This document shows, piece by piece, positions 17,301 through 26,210 of a DNA stretch of 64,000 nucleotides (the stretch's first letter is position 1; every line of letters begins with the position of its first letter). The stretch is from CAXXOK01 sp963663285. GTDB taxonomy: Bacteria > Bacillota > Clostridia > Christensenellales > Aristaeellaceae. The stretch is taken from the NCBI GenBank assembly GCA_963663285.2, contig CAXXNI010000002.1, positions 620,001-684,000 on the forward strand, in the 5' to 3' direction. The position numbers were made by a program, and so were the translations under genes. Below the pieces are notes generated by a model. That model was not told the origin of the DNA. It searched no databases and was given only the letters and a program-made list of their open reading frames with translations.

Positions 17301-17358
17301 CATGTGATGTTTGCAGACGGTTGTCTGTAAATAATATAGAATGGAGGATTTTTTAACC

Positions 17359-18477
17359 ATGAAAAAAATCGTTGCCCTGCTCCTGTGCCTGATGATGGTG
17401 ATTGGTTTAACCGCAAGCACCGCCGTTGCGGAAGAGCCTGCGTCTTTTACCATCGGCTTTCCCTGGGATACCGCCTCTACCGACCCGGTGTGGATTTCCA
17501 TTACGAATAACGTAAGAGCCGCGGTGGAAGCAGCGGGCGGAGAACTGATCACCGTAGAAACCGACCTTTCTGCGGACGGTTTGATCAACAACGTAAGCGA
17601 ACTCATCAGCCGTGGTGTGAACGGTATTTTATTGATGCCCGCTTCCGATTCCATGCTGCCGACTGTGGATGCGATGTGCGCGGAAGCCGGCGTATACTGG
17701 GGCACCATGTTCCGCACCATCAGCGATTCTGAAATCCGGGATCAGATTTACGCCTCCGAATGGTTTGCAGGCGGCTGCAACGAGGATGACGAAGCCTGCG
17801 CCGCCAGCATTGTAAATGCGATGGCTGATATGGGTGTTCAAAACCTTTGCTGCATCAACATTGCTAAAGGCGATACCTCTTCCGATCTGCGCGATAAAGG
17901 CGCTTCCCGCGGTGTGGCGGAGGCGGGTATCAACCTGCTGAACACTACCTACGGTATTACCATCACAACCGATATGACCAAGACGATCGAAAGCTATATT
18001 GCGGCGTATCCCGAAATGGACGGCATTCTGTTACTGGGCACATACTGTGAAGCGGCACTGCCCACCATTGAGAAGGCACTTTCTGATCACGGTAAAGCCG
18101 GTGAAGTGAAAGTTGGCCGTATCGACTTTGACGCCACGATGGGCGAGTACCTGCAAGCCGGTTCGTTCCATGTTTCGTATGGCGGCCAGCAGCAGATTGA
18201 CCCGTTGATGTCTGCGGTTGTTCTCGTCAACAAGGTGATTGGTACCCCGATTGATGAAGAGAATCCGACGATCCTGATTACACCTTACCTGGAGCTGACT
18301 TCCGCACAGGAAGCCACCGACTTTACCAACTACTTCCTGGGGGATACCCCTGTTTACACCGCCGAAGAGATTCAGGCTTCCATGATCAAGTTCTATAATT
18401 CCGAAATTGATCACGCTTACATGGATGATTTGATTGCAACGTTCTCCATCGCGGATGTTGTTTCCCGTCACAAATAA
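17359..18477 (+). CDS. Periplasmic-binding-protein-like (RbsB family) substrate-binding lipoprotein or secreted protein
   Basis: Starting at the ATG at 17359 (GGAGG ten bases upstream), it has 372 residues. Residues 1-25 (MKKIVALLLCLMMV...) are a signal peptide with a cysteine inside the hydrophobic core but no clear lipobox. The rest is a type I sugar-binding fold (Peripla_BP_4) with the alternating two-domain pattern seen in ribose- and nucleoside-binding proteins. It lies between the two permease genes. A very strong RNA hairpin follows the stop. The nucleoside hydrolase and sugar kinase at the operon end suggest a nucleoside or pentose ligand. Confidence 0.88.
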   Translation: MKKIVALLLCLMMVIGLTASTAVAEEPASFTIGFPWDTASTDPVWISITNNVRAAVEAAGGELITVETDLSADGLINNVSELISRGVNGILLMPASDSMLPTVDAMCAEAGVYWGTMFRTISDSEIRDQIYASEWFAGGCNEDDEACAASIVNAMADMGVQNLCCINIAKGDTSSDLRDKGASRGVAEAGINLLNTTYGITITTDMTKTIESYIAAYPEMDGILLLGTYCEAALPTIEKALSDHGKAGEVKVGRIDFDATMGEYLQAGSFHVSYGGQQQIDPLMSAVVLVNKVIGTPIDEENPTILITPYLELTSAQEATDFTNYFLGDTPVYTAEEIQASMIKFYNSEIDHAYMDDLIATFSIADVVSRHK

Positions 18478-18487
18478 CTGGTTCAGC

Positions 18488-18519
18488 GCGCCGCGGGGCA
18501 GTCTGCTGCCCCGCGGCGC
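18488..18519 (+). terminator. Strong GC-rich intercistronic hairpin after the binding-protein gene
   Basis: GCGCCGCGGGGCAG (18488-18501) pairs perfectly with CTGCCCCGCGGCGC (18506-18519), a 14-bp stem with a TCTG loop. No T-run follows, so it more likely stabilises the upstream mRNA or attenuates transcription than fully stops it. Confidence 0.7.
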
Positions 18520-18566
18520 TTACAAACGCCCGGATCGAGCCGGGAGTAAGGTACGGTTTTAAAACC

Positions 18567-19544
18567 ATGAAAAAGATGATTACAAAAATTGCAGGAACGA
18601 TGTCGCTTCCGGTAATTGTTTATGGTATATTTTTATTGCTCAGCCCGGCGCGTTTTGGGAATTGGAACTGTGTTTACACGATTCTGATTCAGTCCATCAT
18701 CCCTACGATTACAGCATATGCGGTAGCGTACGGGTATATCTGCGGAATTTTTGATTTTACGATCGGCGCGCGGGTGATTATCAGCGGCGTGGTCGGCGGC
18801 TTGATGGCAGCGCAATATGGAATGCCGGGCATGATCATCGGCGCACTGTCAGCCAGCCTGCTGGCTTCGGCGTTTACGGGCGTGCTGAATTGGGCGTTGC
18901 GGATTCCCTCGCTGGTGCTAACGATGGGGCTAACCATGGTGTTTGAGATTGTCGGCAAACAGCTGGCGGGTCGTTTTGGGTTTGTACAGATTGATAACCA
19001 GTATACCTTTTTAGGTGCTTCTCCCAATATACTGGTGGTGTTTGTGCTATCTGCAGCGCTATTTTCTTTTCTATTCAACAATACGAAGTTTAGTTTTCAC
19101 ATGCGCGCCATCGGCAGCAACGAGGCAATCGCCCGGAACGCGGGGATTCCGGTTGGCATGGTGAAATTGAAATCCTTCATTTATGGCGGCGTTTTTATCG
19201 CGGTGGCCGCCATTCTCACGCTTAGCCAATCGGGCTCGGTAGGTGCGCAGACAAGCCTTGGCAGTGTGACAATCGTGTTTAAACCGTTAATCAGTATTTT
19301 GCTGGCAATTGTATTACAGCAACTTTGCAATTTAACGGTCGGCATCTTTATCAGCCAGTTGACTTTAAATATCATTTTTATTGGCTTGATTGCCGTTGGA
19401 ATGCCGGATACATTCCAAAATGTTGTGTTGGGTGCGTTTTTATTGATTGTTATGATCTTTTTCCAAAATGCGGATCGGCTTCAGGCATGGGTGGAAAAAG
19501 TCAAAGAATCCCGTAACGTGATTAAAGGAGGATCCGCCGCATGA
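18567..19544 (+). CDS. ABC transporter permease (RbsC family), second
   Basis: This 325-residue integral membrane protein has the RbsC-type pattern of hydrophobic helices and the segment FDFTIGARVIISGVVGG, the counterpart of the first permease's GELDLSVGA region. RBS match is weak, which together with the preceding hairpin suggests expression lower than that of the binding protein. The stop overlaps the nucleoside hydrolase start (ATGA). Paired with the permease at 16341, it makes the two-permease layout more typical of nucleoside than of ribose importers. Confidence 0.88.
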   Translation: MKKMITKIAGTMSLPVIVYGIFLLLSPARFGNWNCVYTILIQSIIPTITAYAVAYGYICGIFDFTIGARVIISGVVGGLMAAQYGMPGMIIGALSASLLASAFTGVLNWALRIPSLVLTMGLTMVFEIVGKQLAGRFGFVQIDNQYTFLGASPNILVVFVLSAALFSFLFNNTKFSFHMRAIGSNEAIARNAGIPVGMVKLKSFIYGGVFIAVAAILTLSQSGSVGAQTSLGSVTIVFKPLISILLAIVLQQLCNLTVGIFISQLTLNIIFIGLIAVGMPDTFQNVVLGAFLLIVMIFFQNADRLQAWVEKVKESRNVIKGGSAA

Positions 19545-20593
19545 TGTTTCCAACGCTTACACAGGAAGAACGGTTATCCCGGCTTGCGCCGCCGACAGGC
19601 CCTATTCGGGTAATCATTGACAGCGATACCTACAATGAAGTAGATGACCAGTTTGCGATTTCCTATGCGATGATGTCGCAGGAGCAGATGACGGTAGAGG
19701 CTGTGTATGCCGCTCCGTTTTCCGCCGGCTTCTTTTTAAAGCTACTGGATTCCGACGAAAAAGCGTTGCCCATGACCAGCGATGTTGCAGAAGGGATGGA
19801 GCAGAGCTATCAGGAGATCTTACGGCTTCATCAACTGTTAAATGTTTCGCCGCAAGACAGGGTGTTTCGCGGATCGACGCAATATATGCAGGCACCGGGC
19901 GAGCCGGTGGAAAGCGAGGCGGCCCGCGACCTGGTGCGGCGCGCCAATGAAAGTAAAGACTTGCTGTATATTTTAGCCATTGGAGAAATTACAAACATCG
20001 CATCCGCCATTTTAATGGACCCCGGTATTATACGGAAAATTGTTGTAATTTGGCTTGCGGGGCAACCGCTGTATTGGCCGCATGCTATCGAGTTTAACAT
20101 CGGGCAGGATATTCTGGCCTCGCAAACGATATTGGATTCCGGTGTGCCGTTGGTATTGGTGCCTTGTATGACGGTCGCTTCCAACCTCACAGTAACTGCG
20201 CCGGAGCTGGAAACACGTTTGAAGGGGAAAAGCAGGGTAGGTACATACCTTTCTGATACGGTTATACGGCAGCTTACGCAGGAAATGGGGAACCGCTGGT
20301 TGAATTTAATTAACAAGACCTACAACTTTGGATTGGATGATTACGGAGCGCAGCAAACGCCCTGCACCGACGTGGTTTTGTCACCATCGCGTATTATTTG
20401 GGACATTTCTACCGTTGCATATGCCGCGAATCCGAATTGGATGCCCTCAACGCTTGTTTCAACGCCTTGGCTTACCGATGACATTCGTTGGCGGCAGGAT
20501 TCGTCGCGCCACCTGATGCGCCTTTGCAACTTTGCATACCGGGATGCTATTTTTGGAGACATGTTTGCCAAGCTGCAGAAAGCGCCTCAATAA
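19541..20593 (+). CDS. Inosine/uridine-preferring nucleoside hydrolase family protein
   Basis: The 350-residue protein shows the family's calcium-site motif as DSDTYNEVDDQFA (about 27-39), which corresponds to the DTDxxxDD signature. The downstream blocks include ILAIGEITNIASAI and VVIWLAGQPLYWP. Members cleave ribonucleosides into ribose and free base in the cytoplasm. AAAGGAGGA precedes the ATG, which overlaps the permease stop. With the next gene, a PfkB kinase, it forms a nucleoside-to-ribose-5-phosphate route fed by the ABC importer. Whether the true substrate is a nucleoside or another N-riboside is not resolved. Confidence 0.88.
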   Translation: MMFPTLTQEERLSRLAPPTGPIRVIIDSDTYNEVDDQFAISYAMMSQEQMTVEAVYAAPFSAGFFLKLLDSDEKALPMTSDVAEGMEQSYQEILRLHQLLNVSPQDRVFRGSTQYMQAPGEPVESEAARDLVRRANESKDLLYILAIGEITNIASAILMDPGIIRKIVVIWLAGQPLYWPHAIEFNIGQDILASQTILDSGVPLVLVPCMTVASNLTVTAPELETRLKGKSRVGTYLSDTVIRQLTQEMGNRWLNLINKTYNFGLDDYGAQQTPCTDVVLSPSRIIWDISTVAYAANPNWMPSTLVSTPWLTDDIRWRQDSSRHLMRLCNFAYRDAIFGDMFAKLQKAPQ

Positions 20594-20676
20594 GAATACA
20601 ACTCAAGTGCGGCCGGAGCGACGCCAAAGGATAGGTTTAAGAATCGTTCAAAAAAACGAACGCGGAAGGAAAAGCC

Positions 20677-21576
20677 ATGAAGATACTAAATTTTGGTTCG
20701 TTAAACATCGATCGTGTCTATGATGTGGAACATTTCGTTAAACCCGGCGAAACGATCTCTGCCCGTACGTTGCACTTTTATCCCGGCGGAAAAGGTTTGA
20801 ATCAATCTGTTGCGGCAGCCCGAGCCGGCGCACAGGTAATCCATGCGGGCGCGATTGGAGAAGACGGCGCTGCTTTGGAAGCGGTGATAGCGGAAGCGGG
20901 AGCCGATACGACCGGTATTTTGCATACCGGTGGGCCCAGTGGTCACGCGGTGATTCAGGTAAGCGAAGCGGGACAGAACTCGATTATCGTCTATGGCGGC
21001 GCCAACCAACAGCTGACGGAAGATTACATTGAAACCATGCTGAACAAAGCAACGCCTGGAGATATTGTACTTTTACAAAATGAAACCAATTCAGTTGACA
21101 CCATTATACAGCGGGCTCACGAACATGGGTTATTGGTGGCTTGGAACCCATCGCCTTTCCCCAAAGACCTCTCAGCATTGCCGCTGTTAAGCGTGGATTT
21201 GTTTTTGGTAAACGCCGCAGAAGGCGCACAATTGGCCAACCTTACGGAAGATAACGATCCTAAAATGATATTACAGGCGTTACAAAGTATGTACCCAAGT
21301 GCTGCTGTTGTGCTCACGCTGGGTGGCGATGGTGTGATTTGCCTATATCATGGACAAACCTACTCTCATCCGGGGTTCCGGGTAAACGTTGTGGATACGA
21401 CAGCAGCAGGCGATACGTTTTGCGGTTATTTTCTGGCGGGATTATGCAAAGGAGAGGCAATCGACCGTTGTCTTGCGCAAGCAGGAGCAGCGGCGGCGAT
21501 TGCGGTTTCACGGGCGGGTGCAGCCCCGTCAATCCCTGTAAAAACAGAAATGGAAACTTTTTTAGCAGCGCACTGA
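20677..21576 (+). CDS. Ribokinase-like PfkB-family sugar kinase
   Basis: This 299-residue PfkB protein has the N-terminal signature GGKGLNQSVAAARAGA (about 36-51) and the C-terminal DTTAAGDTFCGYFLAGL with the catalytic Asp in the GD motif and the anion hole. This matches ribokinase (RbsK). It would phosphorylate ribose freed by the nucleoside hydrolase. It is the last gene of the operon, 83 bp after the hydrolase, with AAGGAAA before the ATG. Confidence 0.9.
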   Translation: MKILNFGSLNIDRVYDVEHFVKPGETISARTLHFYPGGKGLNQSVAAARAGAQVIHAGAIGEDGAALEAVIAEAGADTTGILHTGGPSGHAVIQVSEAGQNSIIVYGGANQQLTEDYIETMLNKATPGDIVLLQNETNSVDTIIQRAHEHGLLVAWNPSPFPKDLSALPLLSVDLFLVNAAEGAQLANLTEDNDPKMILQALQSMYPSAAVVLTLGGDGVICLYHGQTYSHPGFRVNVVDTTAAGDTFCGYFLAGLCKGEAIDRCLAQAGAAAAIAVSRAGAAPSIPVKTEMETFLAAH

Positions 21577-22149
21577 TGTGTTACGACAGTATGCTTCAAG
21601 TTACAGAATGCTGATGAATCAACAGGGGAAAGAGCGTTGATATATTGCGGCAATGCTTAGCGATTTTATGTTGTATACTATAAAATGTTAAAACCCATTT
21701 TCCATTCATTCATAAGCAAACGATGTTGTATTTTTATGGTAGTCGTTACAAGGGCCAACAGTTAAAGCGAGCTGTTGGCCCTTGTCATATATGCACCGAT
21801 TTGCCAACCGGCTTTTTCATTTGGCGCATATTGTGATAAATTTACGGATTAAACCAGCATTCTATTTATCAATAAAAGTAAAAATATGCTATCAAGACGC
21901 TAATTTAAATCATTTCATACACAAATGAATAAAGAATATGAAAGAAACATATGGTAAAATCATTTTTTTCTGTTATAATACACTATCAGACGATCAACTG
22001 GCGTGTGTTAATAACAAGACTAACATTACTATCGAAAATAATGAAACACAATAGCGTATGGAAACACGGTTGACCTCATTGTAAGTCTGTATCAAATTCA
22101 TAGATGAGTTCGAAATATAATCATTAGAAACAGCAGAGGTGTTAAGTAG
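21577..22149. other. Intergenic region before the LacI-type regulator, 573 bp
   Basis: Apart from the 14-bp hairpin at 21748-21785 and a TATAAT box at 21974-21979 (no good -35), this AT-rich stretch shows no gene. The box would give the lacI-type gene a leader of about 165 bases. Confidence 0.5.
21748..21785 (+). terminator. Fourteen-bp perfect hairpin, probable terminator of the nucleoside operon
   Basis: ACAAGGGCCAACAG (21748-21761) pairs perfectly with CTGTTGGCCCTTGT (21772-21785), with a ten-base loop. No T-run follows, so termination is likely but not certain. Confidence 0.55.
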
Positions 22150-23199
22150 ATGAAAAAAACTCCTTCCATCACCGATATTGCAAAGATGGCGGGCGTTTCG
22201 GCCACAACGGTATCGCGTGTTTTCCGGAAAGATGCCTACGTAAAAGAAGAAACTAAAGCACTTGTGCTTAAAATTGCAAAGGAGTGCAGGTATTCGCCCC
22301 GCCAGTATAAAAAACGCTTCACATCGGCGGCTCATGAGACAGTGGTCGGTATTGTCGTGCCTGATATAGCGAACGCGTTTTTTCAGCAGATAATTCGCGC
22401 AATCATCGCTGTTTTTGACAAGCATGGGATTGAGACGATTATCTGCGATATCAACGAAGACCCGAACAAAGAAATCCGTTCCTTAAGCCTTCTGGAACAG
22501 TTGAATATCAACGGGATTATCATTGCACCTGCATCTGAAAACGCGGAATATAACTGCGCTTTTTTAAAGGAGCTGTACGGAAAAGGCATCCCTATCATTA
22601 TGTTGGATCGGGATGTAAAAGGCATTGGCTTGAGCGGTGTTTTTCAGAACAGCTATGATGGCGCCTTTAATGCGGTAAACAAGCTGATAGAGATGGGGCA
22701 TGAAAGGATTGCGATTGTTGGAGGCCCTATTACATCAAAGCCCGGATTGGACCGTATGGTGGGCTACATGGACGCGTTGAAAAACCATAACATTACCGTG
22801 CGTCAGGAATACATCCTATACGGGGATTTTAAAATGGAAAGCGGCTTTGATCTAACAAAGCAGTTGCTGCGGGAACACCCGAAGGTTACTGCGATTTTTT
22901 CCGCTAATAACCTGATGTCTATCGGTTCTTTGCGTGCTATTCAGGATGCGGGTCTGTCTGTACCGGAAGATATCGCGTTCATCTCATACGGATCGTTAAC
23001 CCCATATGATGTTAACCGGATGGGGACGGTATCCGAACTGGTGGAACCAACCGAGTTGATGGGATATGAATGTGCACAGTTGATGCTGGATAAGATGTCT
23101 GCCAGCAACAAAAAGAGCTTCTATGTTTCTAAACGTGTCAGCTATGATACAACCTTGGTATTGCATGGCACAGAAATATTCCCGGTCAACCGAAAATAA
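22150..23199 (+). CDS. LacI-family transcriptional regulator
   Basis: The 349-residue protein has the LacI N-terminal helix-turn-helix and hinge (SITDIAKMAGVSATTVSRVF, 6-25) and a sugar-binding core of the periplasmic-binding-protein fold. It precedes the deoC-kinase-transporter operon and most likely represses it in response to the imported sugar or its phosphate. A palindrome next to the operon promoter (23547-23556) is a plausible operator. A terminator lies directly after the gene. No copy of the palindrome was seen before the regulator's own start. Confidence 0.92.
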   Translation: MKKTPSITDIAKMAGVSATTVSRVFRKDAYVKEETKALVLKIAKECRYSPRQYKKRFTSAAHETVVGIVVPDIANAFFQQIIRAIIAVFDKHGIETIICDINEDPNKEIRSLSLLEQLNINGIIIAPASENAEYNCAFLKELYGKGIPIIMLDRDVKGIGLSGVFQNSYDGAFNAVNKLIEMGHERIAIVGGPITSKPGLDRMVGYMDALKNHNITVRQEYILYGDFKMESGFDLTKQLLREHPKVTAIFSANNLMSIGSLRAIQDAGLSVPEDIAFISYGSLTPYDVNRMGTVSELVEPTELMGYECAQLMLDKMSASNKKSFYVSKRVSYDTTLVLHGTEIFPVNRK

Positions 23200-23200
23200 T

Positions 23201-23228
23201 AAAAACACCCCCAAGCGGGGGTGTTTTT
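23201..23228 (+). terminator. Intrinsic terminator of the LacI-family gene
   Basis: AAAAACACCCCC (23201-23212) pairs with GGGGGTGTTTTT (23217-23228) around an AAGC loop; the right arm ends in a T-run. Confidence 0.9.
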
Positions 23229-23511
23229 CATGTTGAACAGCCTAAAATTAAGGGAATGGTGATTTATTTATTTTTCATCATTTTGTTTCGCTTAACTGCT
23301 TCATTCAGATAATTTTATATCCTTTCAATGGTAAGCGTGTTCAATGCTGATTTTATATGATTATGCGGATAAAAAATCCGCTGATTTTCGACGTGAAGCC
23401 ATGGGAAAAAGGTTGGTGCAGTTGCTGGGAACATTATGCATATGGTAGAAAGCAGGACAATATGTACATGAAACAATGTGAAAAATAGGGTGAAAATCAA
23501 TAAGTTTCATG

Positions 23512-23539
23512 TTGACTTGACTGGATAATTCACTATACT
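23512..23539 (+). promoter_or_regulatory. Sigma-A promoter for the leader RNA and deo-type operon
   Basis: TTGACT (23512-23517) and TATACT (23534-23539) are 16 bases apart. Transcription would start near 23546, giving a leader of about 465 bases before deoC. Confidence 0.7.
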
Positions 23540-23546
23540 ACAAATA

Positions 23547-23556
23547 ACAACGTTGT
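23547..23556. promoter_or_regulatory. Candidate LacI-family operator
   Basis: ACAACGTTGT is a perfect ten-base palindrome with a central CG, the usual shape of LacI-family operators. It lies just after the -10 box, at the expected transcription start, where a bound repressor would block initiation. The adjacent LacI-type gene is the natural candidate. Confidence 0.5.
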
Positions 23557-23589
23557 GTTAAAGATGCATACGCGGCAACCATGGTAGTA

Positions 23590-23900
23590 AAAGCAAGGAG
23601 AAGAGAAAGCGCCGGGTCAACTTGATAAGCAGGCTGATATTTGATATGCAGGTTCTAACGGTAAGCATAGTCCGTACAGTGATTTAGCTGTGAAAAGATG
23701 CAGATAGCATTGCTACGAGCGATGATAGGTGCTTGAACTATTGCTGGCAACCCTATTGCTTTCGGGATTTGTATACCTGCGAAACCAGTGCAGAGTGGAG
23801 CTTGATCGTATTTATAATACGGCTACGAAGGAACCAAGAATAGCCGCTACTGATGAGTATGTGCTAAAAACACAGCAACGATCACCAATAAGCACTTTTT
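23590..23900 (+). ncRNA. Candidate structured RNA or long 5' leader upstream of deoC
   Basis: There is no convincing open frame, and the composition is balanced and RNA-like. Several pairings can be drawn: GCAGGT near 23649 with ACCTGC near 23775; CTGG near 23744 with CCAG near 23784; and GTGCT (23729-23733) plus TATTG (23739-23743) with CAATA (23886-23890) plus AGCAC (23891-23895), directly followed by five Ts (23896-23900). That end resembles a terminator or attenuator. It could be an independent RNA that ends at 23900 or a regulatory leader. The raiA-type RNA class is one to test, but I could not verify a match. Confidence 0.4.
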
Positions 23901-24011
23901 AAGCAGCCATGCGACTATGCCCGCTTGATGATATTTTCTGCTTTTTAATGAAGCAAGTATACAAAGCGTTGCATTAGCAAATTACAGAATAGAAAACTGG
24001 AGGGGAATACA

Positions 24012-24671
24012 TTGACAACCAAAGAACTTTGCTCAATCGTTGACCATACGGTACTCAAACAAACCGCTACATGGAAGGATATTCAAAAATTATGCGATGA
24101 AGCCATCGCTTACGGTACGGCTTCGGTTTGTATACCGCCTTGTTATGTAAAAAAAGCGCACGAATATGTGCAGGGGAAGATGGTCATCTGCACGGTTATC
24201 GGTTTTCCGAACGGTAACACCACGACGGAAACGAAAGAGTTTGAAACCCGCGAAGCTATTGCCAACGGCGCAACCGAACTGGACATGGTGATTAACATCG
24301 GCATGCTGAAAGCCGGAGACCTCGCGTATGTTGAAGACGAGATTAAGCGCCTGAAGGCTATCACAGGCGATTTGGTGCTCAAGGTCATTATTGAAACCTG
24401 CCTTGTGACAGATGAAGAAAAAATCACCATGTGTAAGGTGGTTACGGACGCCGGAGCAGATTTTATTAAAACTTCTACCGGGTTTTCCACGGCGGGAGCT
24501 ACCTTTAAGGATATTGAGATTTTTGCCAGCCATGTTGGCCCAAACGTTAAAATCAAGGCGGCGGGAGGCATATCAACGCTGGACGATGCAGAACGCTTTG
24601 TTGCGCTGGGTGCGGACCGTCTCGGCACAAGCCGGATTATCCAGCTGATCGAAAAACAGCAGGAAAAATAA
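24012..24671 (+). CDS. deoC: Deoxyribose-phosphate aldolase
   Basis: This 219-residue class I aldolase starts with TTG at 24012, with GGAGGGG nine bases upstream and no better ATG nearby. The catalytic residues are visible: Schiff-base Lys153 in FIKTSTGFS, second-sphere Lys182 in KIKAAGGIS and Asp91 in ELDMVINIG, matching the E. coli DeoC Lys167, Lys201 and Asp102. It cleaves 2-deoxyribose-5-phosphate to glyceraldehyde-3-phosphate and acetaldehyde in the cytoplasm. Together with the following kinase and mutarotase it makes a deoxyribose route. The TTG start and long leader may keep its expression low. Confidence 0.95.
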   Translation: MTTKELCSIVDHTVLKQTATWKDIQKLCDEAIAYGTASVCIPPCYVKKAHEYVQGKMVICTVIGFPNGNTTTETKEFETREAIANGATELDMVINIGMLKAGDLAYVEDEIKRLKAITGDLVLKVIIETCLVTDEEKITMCKVVTDAGADFIKTSTGFSTAGATFKDIEIFASHVGPNVKIKAAGGISTLDDAERFVALGADRLGTSRIIQLIEKQQEK

Positions 24672-24751
24672 GCTGGAGAGGTACACTCACAGTGAACCCG
24701 CAGGTCTTGATAACAGGGGAGAAAACCGAAAGACAAGAGGTTGGTAACAAG

Positions 24752-25678
24752 ATGAAGGACAAGATTACTGTATTCGGCAGTTTTGTAGTCGATTTGATGG
24801 GCAGAACACCGCATTTGCCTGTGCCGGGAGAAACCGTGAAAGGAAGCTATTTTAAACAGGGAGCCGGCGGTAAAGGCTTTAATCAGGGAATCGCAGCACA
24901 CAAAGCGGGCGGCAATGTAGCCATGATCACAAAACTCGGGCGTGATTCGATGGCGGATGTGGCGTTGGATGCGATGGACGACGTAAAAATGCCGAAAAAC
25001 TACCTTTTTTATAACGATGATACCGCAACAGGCGTAGCGTTGATTATAGTAGATGAAAATACGAGCCAGAATGAAATTGTAATCGTTCCCGGTGCGTGCG
25101 CTACCATTAGCGATGAGGATATCGCATCGATTGAAGAGAGAATCAAGGATTCCGCTTACCTGCTGCTGCAGTTGGAAGTGAATCAGGACGCGAACGAAAA
25201 AGTTGCCCAAATCGCGAAGGATCATGGCGTTAGGGTGATTATCAATACGGCTCCTTATCAACCGGTAACCGATGCGTTTTTAAACGGCGCTTATCTGGTG
25301 ACCCCAAACGAGGTGGAAGCGGAAGCCCTTACAGGGGTACATGTAACGGATTTACAAAGTGCGGATCGCGCGGCGGAGGTAATCTTCGGCAAAGGCGTGC
25401 AGAACGTGCTGATCACCTTGGGCGGCAAGGGTGTATATATCAACGAAGGAAACCACTCTGAAATTGTTCCGGCTTATCAAGTGAATGCGATTGATACCAC
25501 AGGCGCCGGAGACGCTTTTAACGGTGGTTTGATTGCTGCGCTTGCGGAAGGGAAAAGCTTACGTGAGGCTGCAAAGTTTGCCAACGCACTGGCAGCCATT
25601 TCGGTACAGCGGCTTGGCACAACCCCTTCTATGCCTACCAGAGAAGAAGTAGATGCGTTCCTTGCGGAGCGCGAATGA
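24752..25678 (+). CDS. PfkB-family kinase, ribokinase/deoxyribokinase-like
   Basis: The start at 24752 is chosen because MKDKITVFGSFVVDLM is the family's opening and GAGGT lies ten bases upstream; a GTG 20 codons earlier adds an unrelated leader. The 308 residues carry GAGGKGFNQGIAAHKAGG (about 37-54) and DTTGAGDAFNGGLIAAL with the catalytic Asp. The family phosphorylates ribose or deoxyribose at O5. Because deoC lies directly upstream and an RbsD/FucU mutarotase directly downstream, deoxyribose is a likely substrate, with ribose as the alternative. It is only moderately similar to the kinase at 20677. Confidence 0.9.
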   Translation: MKDKITVFGSFVVDLMGRTPHLPVPGETVKGSYFKQGAGGKGFNQGIAAHKAGGNVAMITKLGRDSMADVALDAMDDVKMPKNYLFYNDDTATGVALIIVDENTSQNEIVIVPGACATISDEDIASIEERIKDSAYLLLQLEVNQDANEKVAQIAKDHGVRVIINTAPYQPVTDAFLNGAYLVTPNEVEAEALTGVHVTDLQSADRAAEVIFGKGVQNVLITLGGKGVYINEGNHSEIVPAYQVNAIDTTGAGDAFNGGLIAALAEGKSLREAAKFANALAAISVQRLGTTPSMPTREEVDAFLAERE

Positions 25679-25702
25679 AAATACATAAGGAGGACCCGGT
25701 TT

Positions 25703-26146
25703 ATGTTACGAGGCATTCCTGATATTATTGGTTCTGATTTGCTGAAGGCGCTGGCGGATACCGGCCATGGTGATTTAATCGTTATCGCGGACCATTTCTA
25801 TCCGCCTATCACAAAATCACCGAACGCGATCAGTATACAGGCAAAAGGCTGCGGCGCGGCGCAAATGGTAGACGCAATTCTTAAACTGGTTCCACTGGAT
25901 GTTGAATACGAAAAGCAGCCAATTCAATACATGGTACCGGATCTGGATTCCGGTATCGTTATGGAAAGCTCGCCGGTATGGGAAGACGTAAAAAAAGCGG
26001 TTGTTGCGAATGGCTACGATGTTGCCTGTGTCGGTGAAATCGAACGGACAAAATTCTACGAAAAAGCCGCGAAGGCATATGTAACGGTTTGCACAAGTGA
26101 AAAGAAGCCCTATGGATGCATCATTTTGCAAAAGGGCGTTCTGTAA
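25703..26146 (+). CDS. RbsD/FucU-family sugar mutarotase
   Basis: The 147-residue protein has the length of FucU and the family core, with GHGDLIVIADHFYPP near 20-34 and the C-terminal YGCIILQKGVL. His22 and His31 sit where the family's catalytic histidine is expected. Members interconvert pyranose and furanose forms or anomers of ribose and fucose, so kinases receive the right ring form. AAGGAGGA precedes the ATG. It lies 24 bases after the kinase and 64 before the binding-protein gene. Confidence 0.88.
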   Translation: MLRGIPDIIGSDLLKALADTGHGDLIVIADHFYPPITKSPNAISIQAKGCGAAQMVDAILKLVPLDVEYEKQPIQYMVPDLDSGIVMESSPVWEDVKKAVVANGYDVACVGEIERTKFYEKAAKAYVTVCTSEKKPYGCIILQKGVL

Positions 26147-26210
26147 TCCATCAATGTTTTGAAATGTTATTGCGTGATGCAATCACATATATTATGAAGG
26201 AGGACCCACC

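Noticed and set aside
23590..23900. Known riboswitch (purine, THF, SAM, cobalamin) before deoC
   Set aside because: None of the conserved core sequences of these classes was seen, so only a general structured-RNA candidate is reported.
24143..25261. A 372-codon minus-strand frame opposite deoC and the kinase
   Set aside because: It spans two well-supported plus-strand genes and has no domain of its own.
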